64,000 bases of DNA from Psilocybe azurescens (GCA_023853785.1 JAJIRX010000721.1:124001-188000), one strand, 5' to 3'. Shown: positions 1-13,029, counted from the first letter of the stretch. Notes: generated by a model not told the origin, from the sequence alone. Translations and numbers: made by a program.

Positions 1-794
1 TCGGTATTCTTAAAAGCGCAAATCACGAAATGCTTACGTCCTTCCAAATGAAGTAATAGGTAGGCCTCAGTTGCGTCATTCATTTATGAAAAAGGATGAA
101 ATATACAGCCTGAATGTTTCTCAACAGACAGAATATAGATATGGCAAAGAAATCAACTCGTCATAAGCCGCCTATAAGTTGGCGAAGCACGCCTAGAAGA
201 GGAGTTAACTCAACGGGACTGGGGAAAGTCATAGATAGTACCAGTCCAGATCGATGATGAGGGTGGCTTGTAGGCTTGAGTTCAGTTGAAGACCGTCCAC
301 AGGGTCCAGACTAATGCAAAGACAGCGCCGACCTGCAGTTATGTGAGAATAAGCGCGAACCACTGTTATTATATATGTCTTTCGGAAATCACAAAACGTT
401 TGCCGTTAACATTTGGGTGGGGCGTACAAAGATCATAGATGACATGTTCCTGTTCACGTCTTGACTCTTCTGAGCCCGTATCTAGTATTATGTCCAGTGG
501 CCGCTAAGCACTAAGTTTCAACTTGCAGCACTTGGTGAGTTTACGACGGTTATGTAACGGTCGGACATCTATTGTTCGTGTTGTGTATTGTGTATTGTCT
601 AATGCTGCCATGTCCACGCCTCGGTGCATACGTTCTGTTCCTGTCAGGATTCTGGGTTGACATGAGACCAATTTATGGCTTGAGCCGAGTCAATACTGTA
701 AAGTACTGTAAATTCAATGTCACGACTGAGGCGTAAACGATGTAGGGGTGTTCGGATGTACTTCGCATTCTAGAGTCAAATACCACTAAACCGA
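1..794. other. Intergenic, no gene seen
   Basis: Stop codons are frequent in all frames and no family is recognisable. It lies downstream (3') of the FunK1 kinase A gene, which is read on the minus strand. Confidence 0.5.
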
Positions 795-3170
795 CTAAGG
801 GATAGATAATATTCGAATACGCTTGGCTGAAGGCACTGCCGGTTCGACGTCCTCAACACGATCCAACATCCTCTTCAATGGTCTACGCACGACTGGTACT
901 TCACTACGACTCGGCGCAATGTCAACATCAGGAAGCCACTGTAATGGTTTGCGAAGGATATCAATAATATCCTGATGGGTCGGTCTCCGATCACCTTCTC
1001 CGAAGAATATCTTCTGGCGCAGTTCTTCAAGACAAAAAATTAAATCTTTGAAATATGGTGTGCATTTTCTCGTGACGACCCGATAGAAATGGACGGGAGT
1101 GGTTGTCATGGTCGTATACTTGGCTTCTCCGAGTTCTTGCATGTCACGTCCTTCTAGCCAGTGCTTGATTTGACCATCTTTGCCGATTTGAACGTCTGTT
1201 CTCTTTGTATTGTTGGGACCGGAATACTGCAGAGTGATACAGAGGAGAAGATAGAAAAAGATTCTAGATCATGGTGTGCTTGATGGTCGTCCCCGGGTCT
1301 CAAGCCCATGAGAACTTCAGTCGCTGCAAACGGGACTGTGCCCTATATTACGCTGCCATTAGACCTGGCGTGCAAGCTATAGGAAGAAAGGCCTACCTGA
1401 CAGTATTTAGTATTTTCTTTCTTGTTGCCTTTATCGTCGTGTGTAATTACGGCGTTGTCCAGGTCGATCAGAATTCCCCTTGCCCTGTGGGTCACTACTT
1501 GTGGACTTAAGAGAGTTGCAGGCATCGTCGGTTTTACAGAATCATTAGTTCTCAGGTTCGTGGAGATTCCGATTTCATCCTCTGTTTTCGAGCCCGCTAG
1601 GGGGTTGTGGGTCGATAGAGCATCACGTTGTTCATGCTAATGTCACAATGCATAATATTCTTCTCGACCAAGCGACGATGAGCTGGACAAAGCATATAGT
1701 TAAGAAACGGCATCTTTAACGTATCAGAACCAGGCACTCACCTTCAATGACGTCGATGAAGGCCATCAGCAGCTCTTTCTTGCTCTTGAATGTCGCCAAG
1801 GGCTGAGCACATGGCGTGATAACGATGCGGGTGTGCCGGAGAACCTCTAGACATTTGTACCAATCCCTATGACAGTAGTCCGGAAGGTATTCAACAATCG
1901 AGCGAATATTGGCCGTGCTATCATCTTGCCCATAGTGTTGAACAATTTCTTCGGCGACAAGATGTACGACACCCTCCACACTACCAGCCATCCGCATAAT
2001 TCCGGCCTCCGACTCAGAATTCGGGGTGTCCGTCCAGGTGTCCTTAATAACATAGTTGATACCGTCACGTTCGGCCTTCCAAACAACAGTGCCTCTTCCA
2101 CGAAGATCCCCAGAGACGGAAAGCCGTGTGAGAAGGTTGTACTCGAGTCCTGCGACAGTAACATATTTGGTGCCGTCCTCTTTCCTTTGGATCGAAGAAT
2201 CAAATCCAATGGAGGCGCCATCAGTCAGTGTCAGACCAGCTATCAAGCGTATCAACAAATGCGGGTCTTTCATGATGTGGAACTTCATAGAGCCAACGAC
2301 TCCAGCGCGATCGAAGACATACACACGGATATCAGTATCGCATATCGATATTCCAATGTAAAAGCGGCGTTGTTCTTGTGTGGAGAAGATCATGCGAGCC
2401 CCATTGGTAAGTTGAGTAAGAGCATCGACGACGTCAGACGCCTTGGGTTTACGTTCGACATTAACCAAAGTAGACGCCCAAGTTGCATCTCCCCCGGTGT
2501 TGACAAGACTGAGCCCTGGTTTGCGTTTTCCGTCGTTTTCAGTACTGCGTAAAGGTAAGTCACATTCGCTAACCCAAGTACGATCGCTGGGTAGCTCGAA
2601 ATCTCGATTGAATGTGCATGCCGTTTCAATGAGTGTTTTGTTGAGGCGGTTAAAAAATGTAGCAGAAGCAGGATCTGTATCCTTCCAAGCGTTTGACCTT
2701 TCATCCCAGTGATGTGTCATGACGATGAATCTCAACGATTCGAACGACAGAGGGAGAATTTTGTCGGGAAATAGATGTTCGATAAACCCCGGTACGTCAA
2801 GTAAATAGCTCTCCGAAAGTTCCTCCTCCAGGGTTGAGTCTAGGAAAATCTTGTCTGACCTGTGGCTTTGACTATCCACTTTCGGAGGATCTGTAGGGTC
2901 GGTATCAGGCGGAAGCTGGGCTCCAGATTTCGCAGCGAGCTTCAATGCGCGAGCCTTGCGATCTATGATAAATGTACTCGGAAATGGTTGCGCTTTAGCC
3001 GTATCTTGCGCAGGAAGGCCAACGGATTCAGGACTTTCTTTAAAAACTATGTTCCGACGCGACTGTGGGGAATGACTTGTGTCGTCTCGAAGAGTCTTTG
3101 AAGCAATCGTAGGGGAACTGAGTGCCGATGAAGTAGTATCCTGTTTAAGGGGGCAGCCATGATGGGTGTA
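795..3170 (-). CDS. FunK1-family fungal protein kinase, copy A (frame broken)
   Basis: This is a member of the agaricomycete FunK1 kinase family (family knowledge: expanded in mushrooms, substrates unknown). The N-terminal half runs on one open frame, 2945 down to 1716, with the family segments LLDVPGFIEHLFPD and VYVFDRAGVVGS. An intron follows the codons for VIEG near 1716. The next exon holds the catalytic loop, but it reads HCDISMNNV at 1642-1650 where copy B has HRDIS. The DFG-equivalent reads LIDLDNA, and the last exon begins GTVPF and contains PTHQDIIDILRK before the stop at 795. A run of five G (five C on the coding strand) at 1600-1604 breaks the frame; one more C would restore it. 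The start is uncertain: an ATG near 3160 needs another one-base shift, otherwise the start is at 2945. Family assignment is firm; activity is doubtful. Confidence 0.75.
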
Positions 3171-5142
3171 GAGATGGGTGGATGGTGGTCAAGGGAGGTT
3201 AGAGAGTGTTGTAATAGGTCAACGCGCCGCTAAAAGCAGACAATAAGTGCGGGTGGCAGTGGCAGTGGCACCGATTCGTTCTGCTCCGTCATCGGACCGA
3301 AGGAACAATGGCACCAGTGCTCAGCCTCCCAAGGCCAAGGTTTTCAGTTGGTTTTCAGTCTTACAAATTTCAAAAACACAATGTACGGACCTTAGATGGA
3401 GACAAGAATGGCCAACAACAGCGTGGCGCCATACACGGCAAGGGATTCACAGATTGTGGAATTAGTTCAAGAAAGACCTGCGAAACGATCAGTAATACAA
3501 TATGAAAGAATTGAGGTTGAGTATGGTCCCTCGACAATCTGTCCTTCAGAGTGGAGTCTGAGTGGTGAATAATGCCGGTTGGCTGCAACGTTCGAACAAT
3601 TTGCGAACAATGGATACTTACTGGTTGCAATGAAATAGGGGCCGCTGGTTATGTTCCCATCCAGGGGACAAGAGCTCCAGATGGTCTCCTTCATACTCCA
3701 GTCAAATGCCAGTTTTACTCAGAGCTGAGGAGACAGAGAGGTCGATCGACAAGTGACCACAACTTAGAACTTCAAGTTCAAGGAATCGGATGAGCCGAGG
3801 ATGATCAGAGTCACGGATTGGCGAATTCTGTTTGTTTCAGGAGGCTATTGCCTCTGTGAACTGAACAACCAGCATTCAAACCCTTCTCTGACTCTTAGGT
3901 TTAGCTTAAGTTCAGCCTTTCCATCAGGACAGTCGCCAACCCAGCTCTCTCGGAGTTATCTCTGAATATCTCGTACATAACGGAATCGTTGTTACTTGCT
4001 CGGATCTCCAACCCGTAATTTGGACAATAAGAGCGCATGGCATCCTCTGCAAACAGGTAGACTCGTAAGAGTCGTGCCGTACTATTTGAGCATACTATGA
4101 ACGTCCAAACCAACATAAACGAACTTTCTCGGCTGAAGAACATCCTCCGACCAACCTTCGAGACTCTAGGCCCGAACTTGGGGAACAAATTACGAGATGC
4201 GAAGGCGATTTTAGACATACGCGCGCTGTCATGCAATTGCCAGCTTGTTCGTGAGGGACTTTACTGCTCCGGTCCATCCAAGTCTTTCAAGATTGACAGA
4301 ACTGGCCAACTGTTATTTAATATTCTTGCATCTTATCGTTGAAGAGATTCCAAAGCCAATCGTTGAGGTCACTTTTGCTATTTTGAAATTTGTCGCAATC
4401 CTCACAGGCCGACGAAAATTGCGCACGTCAACACCACATCAACACATTAATGGCACAGGGTCCTTGAACAATTGATTCTAAGTGCGACACTTGTTTTACA
4501 AAATCCAGCACCATACGAATTGAAAGCGCCACTAAATGACCTGCTAAACGTCGGTGAGTCCTTCTGGATCAACGCTGTTCCCGTTATCGAAGCTCTTTGA
4601 CTTATCTCTACTTCTCACTTTGCCTAATCGTTAGCCTCCGAATTGTTAAGAATCCGAACATCCATTCAAGCGGCGCTCAGGAGAATATAAATGTCATAAA
4701 AACCCTCTACCCTCTTACCAAATGTGAGTAAAGGGGCCTGGGCCATACATCCACGATGCCACTTGTGTTGCTCGCAATTTTCATGTATGGTCAAATGCGG
4801 CCAATACGCGGGGTTTATGATCACTCTTTTGATATATCCGACCTTTCCCGGGCAAGACCTACCATTGCGGGATAGGCTTATATCGCTTTTTGGACCCGAA
4901 AAGTTCTCAGGGCTGGTCTCTACAAGGTACGTCTATCTGCTCTGCAGACTATACGTGTACAAAGTTTAATTTCCATGCAAGCGATTTTTCCTCACTCGTT
5001 GACGAGTTGCAATCCGAACATATAATAAAGACAGGTAGCGCTGGCCGCTTCCTTCTTCATCCTGACCCCAATCCACTCTTTCAACCTCCCCCCTTCGCCG
5101 TTCGGCAGGAAAACAAAAAAAAAACTCATAAACTTCTATACC
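3171..5142. other. Intergenic, no convincing gene
   Basis: Only scattered ORFs of 60-110 codons on both strands, none with a recognisable motif or a consistent set of splice sites. It separates the divergent 5' ends of FunK1 copy A (minus) and aquaglyceroporin 1 (plus), so both promoters should lie here. An A-rich, pyrimidine-rich leader precedes the aquaporin start at 5143. Confidence 0.45.
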
Positions 5143-6645
5143 ATGCAGTCCCCAACTTCATCCCTCACGCTCACTAAACCAGGCCCCGACAGCCCGCTGT
5201 CCAATGTCGAACTTCCCACTTTGACGTCGTACTTCCCACCTCAGAAGCCGCAAAGTACTATGAGCAGGCTTCGGTGAGCGCGATAAGAAGGTACACTGGT
5301 GACAACGATGTATTGACGAGACTCTGCAGACAATTCATACGAGAACCGATGGCAGAGTTCTTTGGGGTCGCGCTTTTCGTCATTTTCGGTACCGGTGTCG
5401 ACTGTCAAGTCGTGTTATCTACCAACAAGGGTGTAGCATCGTCCCCGAAAGGAGTGCGTTATCCCCCTAATACGTATACAGTTCCTACGTCTAATGTTTA
5501 TATCAGGATTTTCTTTCTGTTAACCTTGGTTGGGCTATTGGTGGGTGTCGAAGTAATCTCTAGTATGGTCCATAGTCATTCTCAACTCCATGTTTCGTAG
5601 GTCTGGCTATGGGCGCCTGGGTTAGCGGTGGTATCTCTGGCGGTCATCTAAATCCGGCTGTAAGCACCTCGGCTGCCCTCGGAGACTTTGTAATTTACCT
5701 GCTATATTTTTAGGTTACCCTGGCGCTGGCTACCTGGCGCGGATTCTCGTGGAGGAAGGTTCCAGGTATGTTTACATCTTCAGCGTTACTCCTGCTTTCG
5801 TATTCATGGACGAATGCCAGCTTTTATCTTCGCTCAGGTGATGGGAGGACTTGTAGGATCCGCTATTGTCTATAAGAATTACATCAACGCCATCGACATC
5901 TTTGAAGGCGGCCGAAGCATCCGCACCCAAGCTACTGCGGGCCTCTTTGCGACATACGCTGTAAGTTGATTTGCTGCACACCGTTAATGCTGAATGCGAC
6001 ACTCATTGGCATTGAAGCAAGATTACATGACCGCTGGATCTTGCTTCTTCGTTGAATTCTTGGGTACTGCTATTCTGGTCTTCGTAGTTGTTGCAGTCTC
6101 AGATAAAAGCAACAACGCACCACCGAGCGGGCTGCTTCCGCTCTCTCTATTCCTTGTGCTTCTCGGCCTAGGAGCTTCTCTTGGGATGCAGACATGTAAG
6201 TTGGATTATTGTTCATGCCGATGATCATTTTTCTAATATCGAGCAGCTTATGCGTTCAACCCTGCTCGCGACTTTGGTCCTCGACTCCTCCTTACTTTTG
6301 CAGGATACGGAAAGCAATTGTACTCCTACAGACAGTAAGTTGCGATTGAGGGTCATTACAGCTCCGAGCTTGTCTTTATTGTGAACACTACTGATATTTG
6401 GTTGTATAGTCAATATTGGCTCTGGTGTCCCATTATCGCACCGTTTTTGGGTGCACAAGCTGCCGTCGGTTTCTATGATCTTTTCCTGAGGGAAGAAGAC
6501 CCATTCACCTGTTTTGAAACTTTGTGAGTCCTGCATCAACTGGGTATTCCGAATGTCATTCTTATAATTACCCCATAGCAAAAGCGTTCCAAGCAATGAG
6601 AATGGCTCCCTGTCTACAGTTGGGAATGGGAGCAGTCCGGCATAG
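5143..6645 (+). CDS. Aquaglyceroporin (MIP family), paralog 1
   Basis: A membrane channel of the major intrinsic protein family, expected to pass water and/or glycerol across the plasma or an internal membrane. The start ATG at 5143 opens a polar N-terminus ([12 protein letters not shown]), spliced into [19 protein letters not shown], the first membrane helix. The first pore box reads [12 protein letters not shown] and an intron falls immediately after its last codon; the next exon resumes [11 protein letters not shown]. The fourth to fifth helix region includes [19 protein letters not shown] and [12 protein letters not shown]. The second pore box reads [10 protein letters not shown]; the Asp after NPAR is the usual mark of glycerol-passing members. 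The protein ends in a short Ser/Asn-rich tail at 6643-6645. About seven exons with short introns. It is paralogous to the gene at 16.0-17.6 kb. Exact exon edges are by eye. Confidence 0.88.
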
Positions 6646-7321
6646 ACTTAATTTGTGATCTCCAGCCATGGTGAAAAACTATTTGTCAGGCTTTAAACTC
6701 TTTTTCTCCTCGCTTTCTTGTTGCTGTGCGTCTAAGATAAACTAGTCTATTGCTGTTGTGTGTATGTAGCATGTGTATGTGCGTTTACATTTGCTATAAT
6801 AATGAAGTTCCCCATTACATCGTGGAGTTTGTTTTACTAGTGATGCATGCAATAGGTAGATCCTTCGAGTTCCAGGTATGTAGTATTTTTACGTCAGAAC
6901 AATGCAGCTATATGATAATTCTGCTAGACTGAAAAGACTAGAAGATGGATGAGCTGATTTATTTAGTCACAGATAGCTTTTCATACAACTTTGAACGTTT
7001 GTCCTCTCTTGATGACTGTTGATAACAGAAGTGACAGATTTGACTAGTAATACTCATTTTGAACTGCTACATAGGGCTCATAGGGGCTCATCGAAATAAA
7101 TGACCATACACGTGATTTATATGCATAACAAAATCAAAATTAAAGTGAACGAGGTTGATCAGAACACCAACTTGCACATCCAAGTGTGCTACACTTCCAC
7201 CATACGTATCACATCTGCGAGGGTCCTAAGGGCCGCCTACAAATCCCCAGGTGTTCTGCTCGCGACAGCAGCAGCTTTGTGTTTTACTTACCGTCCACTG
7301 ACATTGCGAACGGTGGTTGAT
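6646..7321. other. Intergenic, no gene seen
   Basis: AT-rich 3' flank of the aquaporin and 5' flank of the exopolyphosphatase. An open frame runs from 7100 into the next gene, but the residues before 7322 resemble no family sequence, so it is treated as leader. Confidence 0.45.
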
Positions 7322-8833
7322 ATGCCTTCAAGGAGTCCGCTTCGTCGTCTTTCAGTTGCTCTGAGGTTGGCAGAGGCTTACCAACCTCCACACGCCCCCA
7401 CAGTAGCGCTTACAACCACCACTTCTCTCAGTTTATTCTTGATCAATGCCAAAGAAAATTTTCTGAAGGATGTGAAAGAAGATGAGGCCAAGGCGGCAGA
7501 CTGGATCGTGGTCATGGGAAACGAGGCCGGAGGTGTGTTCTTGTATTTATTTTAGACAGAAAACATTGATTCGATATTGAGTGGGTTAGACCTTGATACC
7601 ATCGCGAGCTCAATCGCATATGCGTGGATCCAATCCGAGATCCACAAGAAGCCTGCTGTACCTCTGCTGCACATTCACCGGAATGATTTCGTCCTCCGTG
7701 CAGAGAACTTGCACGCGCTCAAGCTAGCAGGCCTTAGTCCAAACCAAGAGGATCTGCTCACCCTCGACGATCTATCTCAATACCAGCCATTCCCAGCTAA
7801 GAAATTCGCCCTCGTGGACCATAATTGCCTGGGAGATGCCTTCACACACAACAACCCCCAAGCACACGTCGTTGCCATTATAGACCACCACCACGATGAA
7901 GGGCATCATTTAGACGCCAACCCGCGCGTAGTCACCCCATGCGGCAGCTGTGCATCTCATATCGCCTCCCTCTGCCCTCCCGAAATTCCTGCAGAACTTG
8001 CCACCCTCCTTCTATCAGCTATACTTATTGATACAGATGGCCTCGTAAGCGGGGGGAAAGCCACATCGATCGACCGCGAAGCGGCGCTAATCCTGCGCCA
8101 AAAACAACCTTCGGGAACACGATCCCACCTCCGTCCGCTCTTTCGCCCATCGACCACCCTAATCCCGACGCACTCTCCGAAGTCCAGAGCATTAAAGACC
8201 TGACATCCATCCTCGCAGAGAAGAAGGCAGACGTATCCCACCTTGGAGGTCTGGATCTACTTCGCCGAGACTACAAGGAATACAGCCACAAGCTTCTCTG
8301 GGCCACTGGGCAGCCCACGATTAAAGTCGGCCTGTCCACCGTACCTACAGGGCTGAAATCATGGGCCACGGATGGTAGATTGGAGAAAGCTGCCGTCGAG
8401 TGGATGAAACGCCGCGGGCTGACCATCCTAGGCGTCCTCACCTCCTTCCGCGATGCAAAAAAAGACACTGGTTGGGAAGAACAAGAAGGGCAAACATAAA
8501 CGCGAAATGGCTTGGATAATCCTGGAGACCTCTGATCTGGCTAAGACGTCGAGTGATGGCCTGACCGCATCGTCACTCGCTCGCAGGTTATGGAAAGGGC
8601 TGGAAGCCAACGCCGAAATCGAGGTCAGGCGGCACAAGAAATTCGACATGGAGAAATCGGAGGGTCTACCTAAAAACTCACAAGCCCGAGTTTATAAGCA
8701 AGGAAACGCCAGTGCCACGCGCAAAGCCATAGCTCCACTTGTCAAAGAAATTCTGGAAGGAAACAACGTGAAGCCTGCCGAGGAAGCTAAGAAGCAAGAG
8801 GAACCGACGCCGACACCCACCGCGACAACATAA
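7322..8833 (+). CDS. PPX1: Exopolyphosphatase, DHH phosphoesterase family (two frame breaks)
   Basis: Expected to release phosphate from the ends of inorganic polyphosphate chains, with divalent metals held by the DHH motifs. Exon 1 starts at 7322; an intron at 7533-7589 joins it so that the metal-binding motif reads VMGNEAGDLDTIASS. Motif II is FALVDHN, motif III is AIIDHHHDEG, and the fourth acidic motif is SAILIDTDGL. The C-terminal substrate domain includes KADVSHLGG, LLRRDYKEY and VGLSTVP. The frame slips twice: one base is missing near 8090-8100, before the stretch APKTTF, and one extra A sits in the seven-A run at 8457-8463, before KKGKHKREMAW. The two slips cancel, so the last part returns to the first frame. 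The stop is at 8831-8833. The conserved sequence either side argues that these are sequence errors rather than decay. Confidence 0.85.
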
Positions 8834-9362
8834 GCAACCAAACTGACGCAATTTCTCTAAACACGGACTACTAGCACTTATTTACGAATTGCCATCTCTA
8901 CACTCACGAAGCCATGCACACGACGGACAACCTACACGGATGTTTGCTATTCCCCCTTCCATCTCGATACCCTTTTCAACTCTCAGTATAAATTCAGATC
9001 ACACCCCTCTTTGTCAATATCTACGGATTTGCATTCTTTTGATTTTTTTTTCTTCCTCTTCAGGACACTTCGACTTTGACATGGACAGGTTCTATGGTTC
9101 TATAGGTTATATTGAATCCTCGTGTGCGATAAGAGTGGACGAACAAATGCATATGGGTAAGTTAATAATGAAACAAGCAGCAGAGATAGAAACGGCATGC
9201 CATATTGGTACAGATGGGGTACAAATCACGATGGGTATCATGGATGAAGTGGAGGTTGTCGTAAAAAGATGGGCTGGCAAGGTACTCTGCCCCCAATGTC
9301 GTACGATGAGGATGATGGATGGTCCAGAAGTGATAATATTAGGTGCGGTCGATGGAGGGGCT
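8834..9362. other. Intergenic between convergent genes
   Basis: 3' ends of the exopolyphosphatase (plus) and the Ser/His-rich protein (minus). A 170-codon open frame spans 8889-9401 on the plus strand but shows no family resemblance, and its end overlaps the neighbouring gene in antisense, so it is not called. Confidence 0.4.
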
Positions 9363-10136
9363 TTAGACCTCGTCAAAGTCGCTTTTGGCTGTGCTGAATG
9401 AGGACCCGCTTTCGGGCCTCTTTGATAAGGAATCCTTATCCTCCCAGTTATCCTGCAGTGGGCTTTCCAGAGGAAACGATTCACTGTCATCTCCACCTTC
9501 CACACTGGTGGTAGGCGTAGTCGGTTCCTCAGAATGATGTGATTCTGATTGACTTGAATGAGAATCCGAAGACGAATGAGAATGAGAATGAGAATGGGCA
9601 GAGCCCGGAGATGTTGGCGACTCTAATGACGACATTTCATTAACAGAGGTGTTCGAAGCGAACAGGTGTTGTGCATGAACGGCAAAGTCCCGCTCAATAC
9701 TCGGCGTTCGGAGTAATTGCCGCCGCCGCCGCCTCAGCGATTTGGGGCTCTTGCTCGTTGACGTTGACACGTTGCGAGTATGGGATGTAGACGCTATGGT
9801 CTCGCGTGACGCTTCGTGTATCACAGTTAGGCGCTGCTGCTTAGAAGGAGGGGGAAATAGGAGAGATGTCGATGGCACCTGTTTTGAAGGCGATCCTTCA
9901 GGGCATTGGGAGAGGATCGGGCAGAACGATGGTGATAGTGGGAATTGGAGTGTCGAGCTCGCATAGAATCTGGCATATCCTCCCATGGCTACTCGCGGGA
10001 ACGGTGTATCCGGGATATCACTCCAGCGAAGGAGATCGGGGGCGTCTTGAACACATTCTGCTACAATTTCCGTCCATGGTTCAACTGGCTGCGTAAGTGA
10101 CTGTCGACGGACTCGTTTCGCGACTCTCGAGAGCAT
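9363..10136 (-). CDS. Uncharacterised Ser/His-rich protein
   Basis: A single-exon open frame of 257 codons with no family I recognise. The first 60 residues (MLSRVAKRVRRQSLTQ, then EPWTEIVAECVQDAPDLLRW) look like ordinary globular sequence. The middle is basic and polar, with the run SLRRRRRQLL around residue 135. The C-terminal third is low complexity, with alternating HSHSHSHS from a GAATGA-type repeat near 9565-9598, followed by Ser, Pro, Thr and acidic residues. There is no signal peptide or membrane segment. The basic run could be a nuclear localisation signal, but that is inference. It converges with the exopolyphosphatase gene. Confidence 0.6.
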   Translation of the reverse strand: MLSRVAKRVRRQSLTQPVEPWTEIVAECVQDAPDLLRWSDIPDTPFPRVAMGGYARFYASSTLQFPLSPSFCPILSQCPEGSPSKQVPSTSLLFPPPSKQQRLTVIHEASRETIASTSHTRNVSTSTSKSPKSLRRRRRQLLRTPSIERDFAVHAQHLFASNTSVNEMSSLESPTSPGSAHSHSHSHSSSDSHSSQSESHHSEEPTTPTTSVEGGDDSESFPLESPLQDNWEDKDSLSKRPESGSSFSTAKSDFDEV

Positions 10137-13029
10137 GACGGTATGAAGGTAAGAGGCGATTAGAGGGTTGCAATATAGGCTCTTTCGCAGGTGTGACAGG
10201 TGTGGGTAATAGTTAAGATATGGAGGGCGGGAACCGTATGCGGGAGCGGGTCGTTAAGATTAACGGTTTCCAAGCATGCATGGCGTGGCCATTTGAGTAT
10301 CGCGGTTTTACCGCTATGTCTCAGGCCGAAGGGAAAATGCTTTGGGAATTTGATATCCGAGAATCAGGATAGATCCTTGTTAAGGAGATAAGAACACTAG
10401 TCAATGACGAAAAGCACAGCTAAACAGGCCGAAACCATAGCGAAAGTGCACATACTTTAAGATAACACCGCAATAGAAGTCTTCTGTAGTGTTATTGAAT
10501 GAGTATCCCCCATTGCGATAGCAGCTTACAGACGGCAGCAGGAGACACCTGACGGCGATCATGCTGGCCATCATCTGCCATCATCGACTCTTCGAATCTT
10601 ATCAGCTGGAAAGTAATGATCAGGTGGGCACGACGGACGAAAAGAACTGACGTCATGTGATACGTACTCTCGACCACAGACTAAGCCTTTGGTCAGAAAC
10701 ACCGACAACTGCATGGAAGGAGATAGAAGACCATCTAAAACATCTTGGTACTGAGCCCTTTGGTTTTCGTCCACGGTAGGTCTAAATTTGCAGTCGATTC
10801 ACGGGAAACGGCTCAAAACGGCCTATGACCTGACCATACCTGCTCGGAGTGTTGCCGGGTGATATGGCTAGTTTCCGGGTAATTAAAGGCAAGGGGGAAA
10901 TATCCCGTTGCGGTAACTAGGAGGGGCCATTGCTTCTGTTATATTCTGTCAATGAACGACCTCGTGGCATAATTGTATGTCGCGCTTCGCTAGAGTTGAT
11001 CAAGGGCAAGTGGAGGAAAACATCCGAGAATTTTAATGCCCACGATCGTGGAAGCATTCAAACCCATTGGCCGTAGAACTGACCGCAGAGAGAATTAGAG
11101 ATGGATGGCTCACAATATCAAGCTCGAAAGAAACGCCAACAGTGACAATCGCCGTAAAACCCGCATGAGCGATGGTTTCTGAAGTATACATTGTGCACTT
11201 GTGTTGCAGAGTTGACAGCACCATCTACAACTTGTCAGTGAATGTCAACGTCTTGTGTGGCGGCCTTGAATAGAGTAGCTCCACGGGCAAACGCAACTCC
11301 AGGATTGAATCCGCTACCAAGGTTGCGAATGAGCCTAGGTCTGAGAAATACCCACCTTTGGGAAAGCAATTCTAAAGGCCGCGTGCCTATCTATTCAATA
11401 AATTCCAGCTCACATAGCCTTTAATGAAGGGCAGCACGTGGCTTGTCCATCGACGACGCTAGAAGCACCAGTCCTGACATTTGCAGAGTGTTACGAGGTC
11501 GGGAAGTGGTTCACCGTAGCAGGCCAAGACATACTCGTAGCCCCGGTACTGATTTCACCGAGAAAATGTGGGAGACCGCAGAGTGCAAGAGCGACGACGG
11601 CTGAGACGCGAATAGTCTACCATTTGATGAATGTGGAGCTTGGTGGATAAGCGTAGAAATTGGAGTGGGTACCATAAAATAAATCTCGACGAAAGAGCAT
11701 CCTAAACAGAAAGGAGAAATTGACTTCCTATTACTCCGACGTTTCTCTGGTGTGGGCATTTCCTTGTTTCCGAAATGGTGAATTCCCTAGCCCCTGTGGC
11801 GCATGTCTGAGTGTAAGTGCCATTGTCCATGGTCCAATGAGGATCCTAAGGGTGGATTCAGCCAAAAGGTGTCCATGGGGTGAATAATGCCCCAAGAGAT
11901 GTCATTGTCGCGTCGATGTGCACTGGAAAGCCCTTCAGATTCGATGATCCATTTCAGAACGCCAGGTGATTAACAAGTCCTTCGAGAATGAGTTCACCCA
12001 GCTCGCCGCGTCCTGATTCTCTTTCTTCAGCGAATGAAGGAAGGCTAGAGTGAGAATCTAGAGAAACCCATAACGTATGAGAAGAAGCCAGGGTGCAACC
12101 GCGTATCGTATCGTACACGACGCGTCCTCGCGGCGTGTCAGTGAACTTGTCATGCATTGTGTGCACTCTCGCAGATACACGCGGGAAACGAAATGAGAAG
12201 GAATTCAATGAGTAGAATTGTGATAAGATGGCATTCTGTATGGTATGTCGAGACTCGATGGTTGTCAGAGGCAAGAGGGGTCTGTCAATATGGCTTGCGG
12301 CGACCAAATGTCTTGATCCGCCCTGGAAAACGTCACGCTTTTTTCTGAATTCGAGCACTGTTATTTGCTTGGCGAAACGTTCAGAAACTGCCACGACGTA
12401 CAAAAAAATAATATGCATAGTGTACAGATACAAGAAACAAGAAACAGAAAAATCCACCCAAAGGATGAACATGGGGTATTGTCTAAACAGTAACAAAGGA
12501 GTCTCCACAATTGCACACGCACACAACACTCGACTCGACAGCAATAAACAGGATAATAGCCATACCAAAACATACGTTGTCATAAAAATACAATGGAGCA
12601 TACCAAAAATGTTTCCAATCTCCCAGCGACGCCCCCGTAATTCAAAGCAATGGAACCTAGAAATCACTACCCCCATAGATCCCAATCCGGCCTCGATATC
12701 TTTCAAAGCCAGACACCCCTCTGCTCCCTCCACCCCCAAGAAAGACTTCCCACCAACCATCCAAAAAGTGATGTCCGCCACCATGGCAAACGATCCACGT
12801 CAATCATACTTCCAAGCGATTGCAAGCGAGGGATTCGCCCTCAATGTATTGAGAGGTCCAGCGGGGTCGGTCCAGCATCAAGAAATCCGCCGCTGTTAGC
12901 CTTCGATCCCAACCAAATCCTGTCGACCCTCGCGGGTCACAGGGCAGGAGGTAAAATAATGTATTGTTGCCATGGAGGATCACGTGTGTTGGATGGCAAG
13001 AGGGAGAAAACCTTGGTGCAAAGTTGCGT
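10137..13029. other. Intergenic, about 2.9 kb, no convincing gene
   Basis: Contains scattered short ORFs and one long one, 276 codons at 11954-12784 on the minus strand. That long ORF mixes a hydrophobic Cys/Leu-rich stretch with unrelated polar sequence and resembles no family. Nothing between 10.2 and 11.9 kb is recognisable. Confidence 0.4.

Noticed and set aside
1869..2552. 227-codon plus-strand ORF
   Set aside because: Antisense shadow of the FunK1 copy A coding exon.
7100..7321. N-terminal extension of the exopolyphosphatase frame
   Set aside because: Open but unlike the family; the ATG at 7322 gives the expected length.
8889..9401. 170-codon plus-strand ORF
   Set aside because: No family resemblance, overlaps the end of the minus-strand gene at 9363-10136 in antisense, and lies where 3' untranslated sequence is expected.
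11438..11650. Fragment with GQDILVAPVL, faintly like a GH31 glycosidase motif
   Set aside because: Only one short motif, no other family segments in any frame nearby.
11954..12784. 276-codon minus-strand ORF
   Set aside because: Long, but its sequence is a patchwork of hydrophobic and polar stretches with no domain and no matching splice structure; probably chance.
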